A DNA stretch of 41,343 bases from Priestia flexa NBRC 15715 (GCF_001591565.1 NZ_BCVD01000019.1:1-41343); one strand, 5' to 3'. Shown: positions 9,180 through 17,875, numbered from the stretch's first letter. Made by a program: numbers and translations. The notes: a model not told the origin generated them from the letters alone.

Positions 9180-10190
9180 TTAAACACCGCTTGATAACCA
9201 CCCTACTTCTGGTATATGGTACCGTGAAGTAGAAATTCCAACGGATTGATAAAACTGCTTTAAAAATCGCTCATAATGGGATGAGTGATCTAAGACAGCT
9301 TCTAGCTGCTTATAATAGCCTTGCTTTTGTTCTTCGCTTTGAACACTATAATATCCTTCTACCACTTCAAAATAATGCACAGGGAACAACAGTCTCGCAT
9401 ATAGAAGACGCCACGAAAATGATGAGAGTGGGTTAATACGTTCGTATTCACTTAAAAAGTAATGCAACTGATGTGGATTTAGCTCATAGGATGATAAATA
9501 TTGTTCACGAATATACTCTGCTAAGTCTCTGCTGGGATGATCAAAGACCCAATCCACTGGGAGTTTATAGATATACTGGCTTCCCCAAGTCGTCTGTCCA
9601 AATCGGTGATGACAAATTGTAGCTGAGTCTACTGCTCTTGGCAAATCATCAATCTCTGTATCCACTAAATACTGAATGGCATTCTCTGCTAGCCCTAGAT
9701 AGTATGGAAAGCTTTCGAGAAATTTCTTTTCAACTTCTTGATTAGGCAAAGCTCTCAATCGTCCATACCAAAACTCTTCCATTTGATCTAACCGCTTTTC
9801 CCACAATGATTTCCATTGACCTAACCGTTTTGAATGTTCAACTTCATAAGGAAACATTCGACCGCGCTGATGAAATTCTGCTAGCTCTGAACCAATGACA
9901 AACTGTTCATTTCGCGGTGCGGCTATCGATCGGCAAATCATAAACTTTAAATCATCTGATTCTGTAATCATATTTCCTTCTAGATTTGGCATAAATGTAG
10001 AGATATAACGGTCACCTTGGCTCATGAGAAACTGACTCATTTGATACAACTCGTTCAGCTCATCTTCTTCCACTTGATTTAAATGAATAATCGTATACAA
10101 GATGTCTCGATATTGGAAGGCTTGATAAGCGCCCAAAGTCAACAATTCATCAGGGTGTAAACCATAGCCTTCATAAATTGCTTGCTTCAC
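9180..10190 (-). CDS. yutH: Spore coat-associated protein YutH (CotS-like kinase fold)
   Basis: Member of the CotS/YutH group, distant relatives of aminoglycoside phosphotransferases found in the spore coat. The protein is about 336 residues, rich in aromatic residues (repeated YY, FW) and with a C-terminal half like that of CotS-type kinases. I see no intact catalytic HxDxxxxN motif, so kinase activity is doubtful. ATG 10196 touches the Shine-Dalgarno GAGGGG with no spacing; GTG 10190 has six bases of spacing and is preferred. It lies between the hydroxyacid dehydrogenase and yutG, as in the B. subtilis yut order. Expression in the sporulating mother cell is expected from the family. The upstream 240 bases show no clear promoter. 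Confidence 0.82.
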   Translation of the reverse strand: MKQAIYEGYGLHPDELLTLGAYQAFQYRDILYTIIHLNQVEEDELNELYQMSQFLMSQGDRYISTFMPNLEGNMITESDDLKFMICRSIAAPRNEQFVIGSELAEFHQRGRMFPYEVEHSKRLGQWKSLWEKRLDQMEEFWYGRLRALPNQEVEKKFLESFPYYLGLAENAIQYLVDTEIDDLPRAVDSATICHHRFGQTTWGSQYIYKLPVDWVFDHPSRDLAEYIREQYLSSYELNPHQLHYFLSEYERINPLSSFSWRLLYARLLFPVHYFEVVEGYYSVQSEEQKQGYYKQLEAVLDHSSHYERFLKQFYQSVGISTSRYHIPEVGWLSSGV

Positions 10191-10431
10191 GTACATCCCC
10201 TCATTTCATTGATCAAAGTTTTCCCATAAAGAAATTCAATACTTGTCATAATATTTATGCGCAATCGAATAGATTAGAATTACACAATTTATTATGATTT
10301 CCTCCGAGTGAGTCATACTAGAAGATGTAATGATATGCTCACCAAATCGTGAAGTACATGATTTACTTCTAAACATATGCTTCTGTATTCCTTTAAGCAT
10401 TAAAAAATAAAAAGAAATTAGGTGATGATAC

Positions 10432-10932
10432 TTGGAGAAAAAACACGAGCAAAGTGAAATGGAAAAAACAGCAAGAGCGTGGCTAACAAAACGTGGTGTC
10501 ACAGTAAGAGATATTGCTGATCTTGTTTTTTATCTACAAAAGAAATACCACCCCAATTTAAACATTCAAGAATGTGAGTACAATGTCGAGCGCGTCATCT
10601 CAAAACGCGAAGTACAGAATGCAATTCTTACAGGTATTCAACTGGATATTTTAACGGAAAAGAAACAGGTTGAAGAGCCGCTCTTATCAATTTTAGAAAA
10701 GGACGAAGGCTTGTATGGCATAGATGAAATCTTAGCCTTATCCATCGTAAACGTGTATGGCTCAATCGGCTTTACAAACTATGGATATATTGATAAGCAA
10801 AAGCCAGGGATACTGGAAGAATTAAACGATAAATCGTCTGGAAAATGTCACACATTCCTTGATGATATTGTTGGTGCTATTGCTGCAGCTGCCTCGAGTC
10901 GTCTGGCACATCGAGCTGAAAATGTTGAATAA
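10432..10932 (+). CDS. yutG: Phosphatidylglycerophosphatase A-related protein YutG
   Basis: PgpA-family protein. The family removes the phosphate from phosphatidylglycerophosphate, but the Bacillus YutG form is a shorter, soluble-looking relative whose reaction is uncertain. Conserved acidic motifs are seen at DEILALS (about residue 98) and DDIVGAIAAA (about 145). The length is 166 residues. The start is TTG at 10432, six bases after AGGTGA. It is single, with its own terminator, and converges on yutF. The 240 bases upstream contain no other gene. Confidence 0.85.
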   Translation: MEKKHEQSEMEKTARAWLTKRGVTVRDIADLVFYLQKKYHPNLNIQECEYNVERVISKREVQNAILTGIQLDILTEKKQVEEPLLSILEKDEGLYGIDEILALSIVNVYGSIGFTNYGYIDKQKPGILEELNDKSSGKCHTFLDDIVGAIAAAASSRLAHRAENVE

Positions 10933-10933
10933 A

Positions 10934-10968
10934 AAAAGAGAGTGGTTCAATTTGAATCACTCTCTTTT
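10934..10968. terminator. Terminator between yutG and yutF
   Basis: Long inverted repeat AAAAGAGAGTGGTTCAA with TTGAATCACTCTCTTTT, one G-T type mismatch. A and T runs at both ends suggest use from both sides. Confidence 0.88.
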
Positions 10969-10974
10969 CATTCA

Positions 10975-11745
10975 TTATATTTTATCCATCCATTCTTTTA
11001 GGGAATCAACAGCATAAGTTGGCTGCTTATCATACCCCTTAAGTAGCTCTTTTGTTGTTACCCCAGTATGAACTAATAAAGTATCTAATCCTGCTTTCAT
11101 TCCAGCTAAAATATCTGTATCATAATAATCGCCTACCATAAGAGTGTCTTCTTTCGGTGTTCCAATTACCTCTAACGCTTGCTCCATAATAATACTTTCT
11201 GGCTTTCCAATGAAGACTGGTTGTGTTTGAGTAGAAACCGAAACAACCGACGTTATAGAACCGTTTCCTGGAAGTAAGCCTCTTTCTGTTGGAAGTGCAA
11301 TATCGCCATTTGTCGACACAAAAAATGCACCGTTACGGACGTTTAAACAAGCTTTTGCTAGCTTCTCATATGTAATTTCTTGATCTAAGCCAACGACTAC
11401 AAAGTCCGTATCTTCATCTTGAATTGTGAACCCTTTTTCAGTAAGCGCATGGCGAATCCCTTCTGCACCAATTACATATACTGTACCGTTGGGTTTACGG
11501 TCATGCAAATAATTAGCCGTTGCTTGGCTTGTTGTAAACACTTGATCTTCTGTTGTGGGAATTCCGAAGCTTTCAAGCTTTTCTGCTACTTGAGCAGGTC
11601 TTTTTGTTGAATTATTCGTAACAAATAAATACGGAATACCTTTTTCTTTTAATGCAATGACGAAATCACGCGCTTCTGCAATTAATTCTGTTCCTTTATA
11701 CATCGTTCCATCTAAATCAATTAAATAGCCTTTATATTGCTTCAT
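10975..11745 (-). CDS. yutF: NagD-like HAD phosphatase YutF
   Basis: Haloacid dehalogenase superfamily, class IIA (NagD/p-nitrophenylphosphatase group), probably cleaving small phosphomonoesters. All four HAD motifs can be read: DLDGT with the nucleophile D11, NNST near 44-47, lysine in GKPE (near 181), and GDYYDTD (near 206). The 256-residue length is normal for the family. ATG 11745 follows TAGGAGG. A possible promoter (TTGTAA, 15 bases, TATAAT; 11790-11816) has a short spacer. The physiological substrate is unknown. Confidence 0.92.
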   Translation of the reverse strand: MKQYKGYLIDLDGTMYKGTELIAEARDFVIALKEKGIPYLFVTNNSTKRPAQVAEKLESFGIPTTEDQVFTTSQATANYLHDRKPNGTVYVIGAEGIRHALTEKGFTIQDEDTDFVVVGLDQEITYEKLAKACLNVRNGAFFVSTNGDIALPTERGLLPGNGSITSVVSVSTQTQPVFIGKPESIIMEQALEVIGTPKEDTLMVGDYYDTDILAGMKAGLDTLLVHTGVTTKELLKGYDKQPTYAVDSLKEWMDKI

Positions 11746-11871
11746 AGCTGCCTCCTACTAATTCATTCGATAATAAAAACGCCTTCTTTATTATAAGAAA
11801 GCAGATAGAGTTACAATGCGATAATAGCTTATTTTTCCTAAAATCACAAATCAGCTCACAGTTCTTTCACG

Positions 11872-12309
11872 CTAATTACGGAAAGCTGAAACAGGTCCTA
11901 ATTCATTTTCTAGATATGTACGAATTCGAGTTGGGAATTGACTTAAAACCTCTTTGTTCTCTTGAACAACATGTATCACTTCATCATGTTTAACATCTAA
12001 ATAATCTTGTACAAGGACTTTTCGCAAATTAATTACTGCTTTTAAGCCCTGTTCTTCCGAAGTTTCTACTACCTTCTCATCCATAAGAATATCAATGATA
12101 TCATCATAGCTTCCAGGATCTCTCATAATGAATCCATCAATCATTGCATTACCGACATCTAAAACGTTTTCAATTAAGAGGTGAACAACTCTTTCTAACG
12201 CTTTTTTCTCGATAGTACTTTCCCACTTAGATTGTTCAGAAAAAACAACTAGGTGCTGCTCATAAAAACGTAGTATATGTTCAATCTTTTGACGATCTAC
12301 AAAGTACAT
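11872..12309 (-). CDS. yutE: YutE, DUF86/HepT-like HEPN protein without catalytic histidine
   Basis: HEPN-fold protein related to HepT, the RNase toxin of MNT-HEPN toxin-antitoxin pairs. The length is 145 residues. The HepT active site R-x4-6-H-x-Y is altered: R96-K-V-L-V-Q101-D-Y103, with Gln in place of His. No adjacent MNT nucleotidyltransferase gene is visible. It therefore looks like a domesticated, non-toxic HEPN protein. The frame could start upstream at 12414, but ATG 12309 has a perfect AGGAGG and begins at the family's MYFVDR. It is divergent from the DUF3055 gene. Confidence 0.87.
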   Translation of the reverse strand: MYFVDRQKIEHILRFYEQHLVVFSEQSKWESTIEKKALERVVHLLIENVLDVGNAMIDGFIMRDPGSYDDIIDILMDEKVVETSEEQGLKAVINLRKVLVQDYLDVKHDEVIHVVQENKEVLSQFPTRIRTYLENELGPVSAFRN

Positions 12310-12418
12310 GATGTTTCCTCCTAACGCTTCGCTTATAAAATTTTCTAGCAGGCTTCTCCCCACTTTTCTTTTTTCATTTGATATGATAAAAGTATGGAAA
12401 GAAGGAAGGAGCAAGAGA

Positions 12419-12685
12419 ATGAGCGAACGCTTTTATTTATATGATGATGTAGTGAATACAAAAACTCGATTTGTTAGCTTTATGGGTGAAAATCAACGGT
12501 TTGACCTTGCTATCATTCAGTCTGATCGCTATTATGGCAAGCATCTTGTCTTAGATATTCAAGGGGGACGCTTTGCTATTATTGGCTCAGATGATTTAGA
12601 GGAACCAAATTATTTAGAGCACATATTTAAGCTTTCAGAAGAAGATGGTCAAGAACTTAGAGAGTTCTTATACGAGGTCATTTAA
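12419..12685 (+). CDS. DUF3055 family protein
   Basis: Small conserved cytosolic protein of Bacillales (88 residues) with no known function. It starts with the family signature MSERFYLYDD and continues with RFVSFMGENQRFDLAII and DLEEPNYLEH. No cysteines or transmembrane segments are seen. ATG 12419 follows AAGGAGC; the longer frame from 12308 runs into the yutE leader and has no Shine-Dalgarno. It is transcribed divergently from yutE and ends at a bulged terminator before the convergent yutD. Confidence 0.82.
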   Translation: MSERFYLYDDVVNTKTRFVSFMGENQRFDLAIIQSDRYYGKHLVLDIQGGRFAIIGSDDLEEPNYLEHIFKLSEEDGQELREFLYEVI

Positions 12686-12689
12686 TGAG

Positions 12690-12733
12690 AAAGGCAGCGG
12701 AAAGAAAGTACATCTTCTGCTGACCTTTTTTAT
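12690..12733 (+). terminator. Terminator of DUF3055 gene
   Basis: Stem of about 15 bp with two bulges (AAAGG-CAGCG-GAA with TTC-TGCTG-CCTTT) followed by TTTTTTATTTATTT. It overlaps the yutD stop. Confidence 0.65.
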
Positions 12734-13005
12734 TTATTTACTTTTTTCAGTACAAAATACGCACAGCCAAAATTACAATATTCGTGTAAATAATCTTGAA
12801 TTGTACTTATTTTTGTATCATATGTAGCTTTTTGATTACGGTCATCAAAAAAACCTTTTAAACGCAGCTGATTATAGCCCCAATCGCCTAATATATAGTC
12901 GTAGCGACTAAGCACATCAATATATCGACTTCGAAAAGCTTCCTCATCAAACCCTTCTCGTTCTTCTTTGATTACTTCATAGCAAACATTATTAACACAA
13001 ATCAT
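12730..13005 (-). CDS. yutD: YutD family protein (DUF1027)
   Basis: Conserved Firmicutes protein of unknown function, 91 residues. It shows the family pattern EEAFRSRYIDVLSRYDYILGDWGYNQLRLKGFF, with many aromatic and charged residues, and the C-terminal CNFGCAYFVLKK containing two cysteines. The frame opens at 13035, but ATG 13005 follows GAGGTG at correct spacing. An extended -10 (TGGTATGGT) lies 26 bases upstream. It is located between the DUF3055 gene and the lipoprotein gene, as in B. subtilis between yutE and yutC. Confidence 0.87.
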   Translation of the reverse strand: MICVNNVCYEVIKEEREGFDEEAFRSRYIDVLSRYDYILGDWGYNQLRLKGFFDDRNQKATYDTKISTIQDYLHEYCNFGCAYFVLKKVNK

Positions 13006-13152
13006 TGTTTCACCTCTTCTCTTCAAAATTACCATACCACATTTTGAAATTTTTTTCTAAACAATCGTTTGATTAAAAAACATGAAAACCAGCAATTTAC
13101 AGGCAATTTTTTAACCAATCGCCGCAACCTATAGATAGGGAGGTCGTTTACA

Positions 13153-13791
13153 GTGAAAAAATATTTAATTTATTGCGGCATGTTAACAATGGTTGCATTA
13201 TCAGGTTGTCAGGCAGGGGGCGAAACAGATAATGAAGCACTATCACCTAATAATCCAAATGCTATTAATGTAGCTGATCATAACGATTTATATAACAAAG
13301 AAAAGGATAACGATACCGATTATGGGTACGTACGTTATCAAAAATCACCTGTTGCTAACGATACTGAAAAGGCACAAAACATTGCTACACTTGACCGTGA
13401 GGAAGCAGCTGATTCAATTAGTAAACTTAGTTCAGCCATTCCAAATGTGAATGACGTAGCTACGCTTGTGACAGATGAAGACGTGCTAATCGCGTATAAA
13501 ACAGACACAAAAGATCGAAATGCTACCGCTGATCAAGTAAAACGGACAGCAATGTCTATTATGCCCCGTTATTATCACGTATACGTATCAGATAACCCAC
13601 AGCACATTCAAGATATCGAACGCTTCAGTGAAGCAAATACGAAAGACAAGTCTGTGGAAGAGTCCATTCATTTAACCATTAAAGAAATGCTTAAATCTCC
13701 TCAAGGTCGTAAGATGAACGATGGTGAGAATGCAAACGGCGAGGGAAAAAACGAATTGAATGAACATGTAACAGATGAAAAGATGAAATAA
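13153..13791 (+). CDS. yutC: YhcN/YlaJ-family sporulation lipoprotein (YutC position)
   Basis: Predicted lipoprotein: a short positive N-terminus, a hydrophobic stretch and lipobox LSGC with the lipidated cysteine at residue 19. The middle (about 70-165) has the YhcN/YlaJ-type domain, including ADQVKRTAMSIMPRYYHVYVSDNP. The C-terminal tail is rich in Asn, Lys and Glu and looks disordered. Such proteins occur in the forespore inner membrane. The start GTG 13153 follows GGGAGGTCG. It is single and closed by a terminator. The forespore sigma dependence expected for the family cannot be read from the upstream sequence with confidence. Confidence 0.85.
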   Translation: MKKYLIYCGMLTMVALSGCQAGGETDNEALSPNNPNAINVADHNDLYNKEKDNDTDYGYVRYQKSPVANDTEKAQNIATLDREEAADSISKLSSAIPNVNDVATLVTDEDVLIAYKTDTKDRNATADQVKRTAMSIMPRYYHVYVSDNPQHIQDIERFSEANTKDKSVEESIHLTIKEMLKSPQGRKMNDGENANGEGKNELNEHVTDEKMK

Positions 13792-13797
13792 AAAAGG

Positions 13798-13826
13798 AAA
13801 AAAGGCGATGGAAACACCGCCTTTTT
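13798..13826. terminator. Terminator between yutC and lipA
   Basis: AAAAAGGCG pairs with CGCCTTTTT around a ten-base loop. It is flanked by A and T runs between two convergent genes. Confidence 0.8.
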
Positions 13827-13828
13827 CA

Positions 13829-14725
13829 TTACCCGTTATTTTGCTTTTGCTTTGAAGCAGCATTTACTTGTTCATCCGCATGGTAAGAAGAACGCACAAG
13901 TGGACCAGCTTCAACGTGGCTAAATCCTTTAGTTAAAGCAATTTCTCTAAGCTCTTCGAATTCACTTGGGTGATAGTACTTCTGAACTTTAATATGTTTC
14001 TTTGTCGGCTGTAAATATTGACCGATTGTCATGATATCTACATTATTTGCTCGCAGGTCATCCATCGTTTCAATGATTTGCTCTTTTGTTTCTCCAAGCC
14101 CAATCATAATGCTCGATTTTGTAGGAATATCTGGTTGCATTTCTTTTGCACGACGTAAAAATTCTAATGAACGCTCGTATGTAGCTCTTGCACGCACACG
14201 AGGCGTTAATTCGCGTACTGTTTCAATGTTATGGTTTAAAATATCAGGGCGAGCATCCATTACCATGCGGAGGTTCTCTTCTACTCCACCCATATCTGAA
14301 GGTAATACTTCGATTGTCGTAAATGGATTTTTACGGCGAATAGCGCGAATTGTCTCTGCTAGTACACCTGCTCCACCGTCTTTTAGATCGTCACGCGCAA
14401 CTACCGTAATAACAGCGTGCTTTAAGTTCATTAGCTGAACTGAATCTGCTACGCGTTCTGGCTCTTCCAAATCTAACTCTGTTGGTAAGCCTGTTTTCAC
14501 AGCACAGAAGCGACACGCACGTGTACAAACTTGACCTAAAATCATAAAGGTAGCCGTACGACGAACTGCCCAACACTCATGAATATTAGGGCATTTTGCT
14601 TCTTCACATACCGTATTCAGATTTTTTTCACGCATCATTTTCTTTAAGTCCGTGTAGTTCTCGTTTGTGTTTAGCTTAATTTTTAGCCACTCGGGTTTGC
14701 GGACATACTCTTCCTTTGTTGCCAT
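13829..14725 (-). CDS. lipA: Lipoyl synthase
   Basis: Radical-SAM enzyme inserting two sulfurs into protein-bound octanoyl groups to form lipoyl cofactor. Both 4Fe-4S sites are visible: the auxiliary cluster C40, C45, C51 and the radical-SAM cluster C67, C71, C74 (CTRACRFC). The C-terminal RSSYHADE supplies the serine ligand of the auxiliary cluster. ATG 14725 follows GGAG and matches the family start; the reading frame extends six codons further without a better site. The length is 298 residues. Candidate targets include GcvH, encoded 19 kb away in this window. Confidence 0.97.
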   Translation of the reverse strand: MATKEEYVRKPEWLKIKLNTNENYTDLKKMMREKNLNTVCEEAKCPNIHECWAVRRTATFMILGQVCTRACRFCAVKTGLPTELDLEEPERVADSVQLMNLKHAVITVVARDDLKDGGAGVLAETIRAIRRKNPFTTIEVLPSDMGGVEENLRMVMDARPDILNHNIETVRELTPRVRARATYERSLEFLRRAKEMQPDIPTKSSIMIGLGETKEQIIETMDDLRANNVDIMTIGQYLQPTKKHIKVQKYYHPSEFEELREIALTKGFSHVEAGPLVRSSYHADEQVNAASKQKQNNG

Positions 14726-14759
14726 TAGTATCAACTCCATCAATCTAGAAAATGTCTGT

Positions 14760-14788
14760 AACCTATATGCTGATTGTTAAATTGTCAA
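14760..14788 (-). promoter_or_regulatory. Candidate promoter of lipA
   Basis: Perfect -35 TTGACA on the minus strand. The -10 is weak: TAGGTT at 17 bases, or TATAGG at 15 bases. The lipA start is about 35 bases downstream. Confidence 0.5.
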
Positions 14789-15013
14789 ATAAAAAATACA
14801 CTACATGTCACTTTATCATACAAAAGAGCGATTCGACAAGCGCTCTGCACTTATTTATCTCTACTCTTTATCCTTTAATAACCGCAAATGATAGCGCTTT
14901 ATTTATTGTTCATATAACCTTAACATCATTTTATTTCCATTAATTATTATTTATTAAATTTTTCATCGTTTCACAAACTAATACTATAACTTAATTAGGA
15001 AGGAGGAAGCCCA

Positions 15014-16012
15014 TTGAAAAAATATGTGCTTTTTCTGTTATTTTTTTCACTATGCTTTTCATGTACGATTTCATCTCAGGCTGCGCCACTTTCTACCGAA
15101 GATGAAGCAGCTTTAAATACGAAGCGCATGGAATTATATCAGCAGATGGAGGCTGTGTCATCAATACCTTGGTATTACTTTGCTGGAATTGATCAATATG
15201 AACGAAACGTCCGTCGCTCTCATAAGGATATTCCAAGAGAAAAAGGTGCAATTGCTATTTATTACTCTCCAGAAAAATGGGCGGGTTCTTTAAATCCAAA
15301 GCTTAATGACCAAAACCCCTCAACCATTTCGTTATTAGGTGGTTTAGGAAAAGACGGAAACGGCGATGGGAAAGCTGATCAGTTAAATGATGAAGACATG
15401 CTTTTTACAATGGCTAATTATATTCAAACTTTTGGAACAAGCGAGGATTATATTAAAATTGCGCTATGGAGTTATTATCATCGAGCTAAAGCGGTTGATA
15501 TTATCCTTGGGAACGCCAAGCTCTTTAAGACCTATGGTCGTATTGACTTAAAAGGAACCTCGTTTCCAGTGCCGATTCGATCAAACTATAGCTATCGCAG
15601 CACTTGGGGTGACGCTCGTGGATGGGGCGGAAGAAGAATTCATGAAGGAACTGATATTTTCGCTGACTATGGCGTTCCAGTCAAGTCTCCTTGCTATGGT
15701 ATAATCGAACTAAAAGGTTGGAATAAATATGGTGGCTGGCGTATTGGAATTCGAGACCTGAATAATAATTATCACTACCTAGCACATTTAAGTGGATTTG
15801 CTAAAGATTTAAAAACGGGACAGATTGTAGAACCAGGTATGGTCATCGGTGGTGTTGGTAGTTCAGGATACGGGCCTCCAGGTACATCTGGGAAATTTCC
15901 ACCTCATTTACATTACGGTATGTACAAAGATAACGGTCGAAACGAATGGTCTTTTGACCCTTATCCGCAGCTTCGGTCATGGGAAAGAATTGATCGTCAA
16001 AAGAAAAAGTAA
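15014..16012 (+). CDS. lytH: Sporulation L-Ala-D-Glu endopeptidase LytH (M23 family)
   Basis: Secreted zinc peptidase that trims peptides on spore cortex peptidoglycan, producing single L-alanine side chains. The signal peptide spans residues 1-23 with cleavage after SQA. The N-terminal domain (30-180) precedes the M23 domain. Zinc and catalytic residues are visible: H210 and D214 in HEGTD, and H298/H300 in HLHYG. The length is 332 residues. The start TTG 15014 follows AAGGAGG. It is divergent from lipA. The 288 bases between these two genes show no gene; a mother-cell sigma-K promoter is expected but I could not place one. Confidence 0.92.
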   Translation: MKKYVLFLLFFSLCFSCTISSQAAPLSTEDEAALNTKRMELYQQMEAVSSIPWYYFAGIDQYERNVRRSHKDIPREKGAIAIYYSPEKWAGSLNPKLNDQNPSTISLLGGLGKDGNGDGKADQLNDEDMLFTMANYIQTFGTSEDYIKIALWSYYHRAKAVDIILGNAKLFKTYGRIDLKGTSFPVPIRSNYSYRSTWGDARGWGGRRIHEGTDIFADYGVPVKSPCYGIIELKGWNKYGGWRIGIRDLNNNYHYLAHLSGFAKDLKTGQIVEPGMVIGGVGSSGYGPPGTSGKFPPHLHYGMYKDNGRNEWSFDPYPQLRSWERIDRQKKK

Positions 16013-16043
16013 TGTACGATTTAAACAAACGTTTATTTAATAT

Positions 16044-16083
16044 AAAAAGAGTGCTTAGAACAATGTTCTAAGCACTCTTTTTT
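16044..16083. terminator. Strong terminator between lytH and the NSS transporter operon
   Basis: An 18-bp perfect stem (16044-16061 with 16065-16082) with a three-base loop. A and T runs flank both ends, so it can serve both converging units. It touches the stop codon of the small minus-strand gene. Confidence 0.92.
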
Positions 16084-16192
16084 ACGCTTTACTTTCCTTT
16101 GATTTCTTCACTGCATGAATAATACTTGCTGCTAAACCGCCCCAGATGATAATCATTCCTGCAATCATCATAATTACTGAATTACTTTCCAT
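16082..16192 (-). CDS. 36-residue membrane peptide, NSS transporter small subunit (MetS-like)
   Basis: Tiny gene translating to one hydrophobic segment (about residues 6-26, including MMIAGMIIIWGGLAAS) and a short basic tail (HAVKKSKESKA). It matches the pattern of the methionine/alanine import family small subunit that accompanies NSS carriers, such as MetS of the corynebacterial MetPS system. A strong AAGGAGG lies eight bases before the ATG. Its start overlaps the end of the large transporter gene by 11 bases, so the two are translationally coupled. Function as a carrier subunit is inferred from family and context. Confidence 0.85.
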   Translation of the reverse strand: MESNSVIMMIAGMIIIWGGLAASIIHAVKKSKESKA

Positions 16193-17699
16193 ACGTTGTA
16201 TCCTCCTTCACAGAAGATAATGATTCTTTCTTCCAACTTTTAAATGATAATAGAATCCCAACAACAATCACCAAACCTGCAACTCCCCAACCAAATGGAA
16301 CAATGAAACTCGTCGCATAACCTTCGTAATTTTCTGAAATATTAGTTCTCACATTATCAAACATCATGTATCCAAGAACAGCTGGTGTGATTACGCTTAA
16401 GCAAATTTTCCACCAAGCACCAAGCATAATGTCAGATACGCTGTTTGCATGTTTTTGTAGATTGTTTAGTTCACGGAATACCCAAGCCACTAAGATAATT
16501 TCAACTAAACCGGCTAAAGCAACACCAAAGTTATTGATAAAATAATCCATTACATCTAGGAAGTATAACCCTCCTTGAGTAGCAAATAATAATGAAATGA
16601 TAGAAGCTAAGCCCCCACCCATTAAGACAGATTTCGTACGAGATACGTTAAATTTATCTTGTACCCCCGCTACAAATGTTTCAATAATGGAAATAAGTGA
16701 TGTTAAACCAGCCAATGTTAACGATCCAAAGAAAAGTAATCCGAACAGCTGATTAAACGCCGGAAACTCGTTAATAATTTGAGGGAATACAACAAATGCT
16801 AATCCTACTCCACCTGCTACTACTTCATCAATGCTCACACCTTGCTGCATTGCCATAAACCCTAAAGCACTAAATACACCAATACCGGCTAGTAATTCAA
16901 ATGCTGAGTTACCAAAGCCAGTGATAAAAGCATTATTTGTTAAATCTGATTTCTTTGGTAAATAGCTAGAATAAGTAATCATAATGGCAAAACCAACAGA
17001 TAAACTGAAGAAGATTTGACCATAAGCCGCCACCCAAACTTTTCCATCTGCAATAGCGCTCCAGTCTGGCTTAAAGAATGCATTCAACCCTTCCATTGCA
17101 CCATCTAATGTAATAGCGCGAAGCACAATGATAAAGAATAAAACAATTAATGTTGGTAAGAAAATTTTGTTTGCTGCTTCAATTCCTTTTTTAATACCTT
17201 TTAGTAAGACACCTAAAGCTATTACCCAAACTAAAATAAGCGGTATTAGGACACCTGGTACAATGCTTCCCGTTTGACCAGGAACCTCAGCTAATTTCAA
17301 ATAGTCACCGAATAAAAACCCTTCAGTATCTTGACCCCAGCTTAGCTTTAGCGAAAAGATAAAGTAAGACATGGCCCATGCAATAATCGCTGCATAGTAA
17401 ACTGCAATAATAAATGAAATACCAACTTGCCACCAGCCTAGCCATTCTGCTTTTTTATTTAGTCTCGCTAGCGATAATGGCGATGATCCTCTATACTTAT
17501 GTCCAATTGCAAACTCCATGATTAAGATTGGAATACCTGCTGTTAATAACGCAAATAAGTATGGTAAGAAAAATGCACCTCCACCGTTTTCATAGGCAGT
17601 CGCCGGAAACCTCCAAATATTTCCTAATCCAATTGCAGAACCTGCTGCTGCCATGATAAAACCTGCTCTCGTACCCCATTGAGGACGATTTTCCATCAT
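16182..17699 (-). CDS. NSS-family sodium-dependent amino acid transporter (methionine/alanine type)
   Basis: Neurotransmitter:sodium symporter (LeuT fold) of about 505 residues with roughly 12 membrane segments. The N-terminal signature RAGFIMAAAGSAIGLGNIWRFP (cut here to its sense: unwound TM1 with the sodium and substrate site) is clear. With the adjacent MetS-like peptide it probably imports methionine and/or alanine with sodium. The upstream frame reaches 17741, but ATG 17699 (or 17696) follows AAGGGGG. It has a perfect-consensus sigma-A promoter. It is absent from this place in B. subtilis. Confidence 0.9.
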   Translation of the reverse strand: MMENRPQWGTRAGFIMAAAGSAIGLGNIWRFPATAYENGGGAFFLPYLFALLTAGIPILIMEFAIGHKYRGSSPLSLARLNKKAEWLGWWQVGISFIIAVYYAAIIAWAMSYFIFSLKLSWGQDTEGFLFGDYLKLAEVPGQTGSIVPGVLIPLILVWVIALGVLLKGIKKGIEAANKIFLPTLIVLFFIIVLRAITLDGAMEGLNAFFKPDWSAIADGKVWVAAYGQIFFSLSVGFAIMITYSSYLPKKSDLTNNAFITGFGNSAFELLAGIGVFSALGFMAMQQGVSIDEVVAGGVGLAFVVFPQIINEFPAFNQLFGLLFFGSLTLAGLTSLISIIETFVAGVQDKFNVSRTKSVLMGGGLASIISLLFATQGGLYFLDVMDYFINNFGVALAGLVEIILVAWVFRELNNLQKHANSVSDIMLGAWWKICLSVITPAVLGYMMFDNVRTNISENYEGYATSFIVPFGWGVAGLVIVVGILLSFKSWKKESLSSVKEDTTYGK

Positions 17700-17809
17700 A
17701 GTTTCCCCCTTACACTCTCTCTTTTCTTTTATCTCTGTCATAACCCAAAAAGTTATTTAAACTTTCTGACAATTTAGCATAGTCTGTCTTTAGAACTATC
17801 TTACGAAGA

Positions 17810-17838
17810 ATTATAGCTATTATGCTATAGTATGTCAA
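17810..17838 (-). promoter_or_regulatory. Consensus sigma-A promoter of the NSS transporter
   Basis: On the minus strand TTGACA, exactly 17 bases, TATAAT. The spacer and -10 contain an inverted repeat TATAGC...GCTATA that could bind a repressor. A stretch resembling half of a CodY box lies further upstream, but with about four mismatches. Confidence 0.85.
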
Positions 17839-17875
17839 AATATTTTTTATAGAAAATTTTGATAATTAAACAATT

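Noticed and set aside
10236-10502. Minus-strand reading frame of 88 codons upstream of yutH
   Set aside because: It overlaps yutG on the opposite strand, has no ribosome-binding site and no recognisable protein pattern.
12310-12414. N-terminal extension of yutE
   Set aside because: It runs across the divergent promoter region. ATG 12309 has a perfect Shine-Dalgarno and the family start.
14752-14943. Plus-strand reading frame of 63 codons between lipA and lytH
   Set aside because: No Shine-Dalgarno before the ATG, low-complexity hydrophobic translation and overlap with the lipA promoter. It looks like chance.
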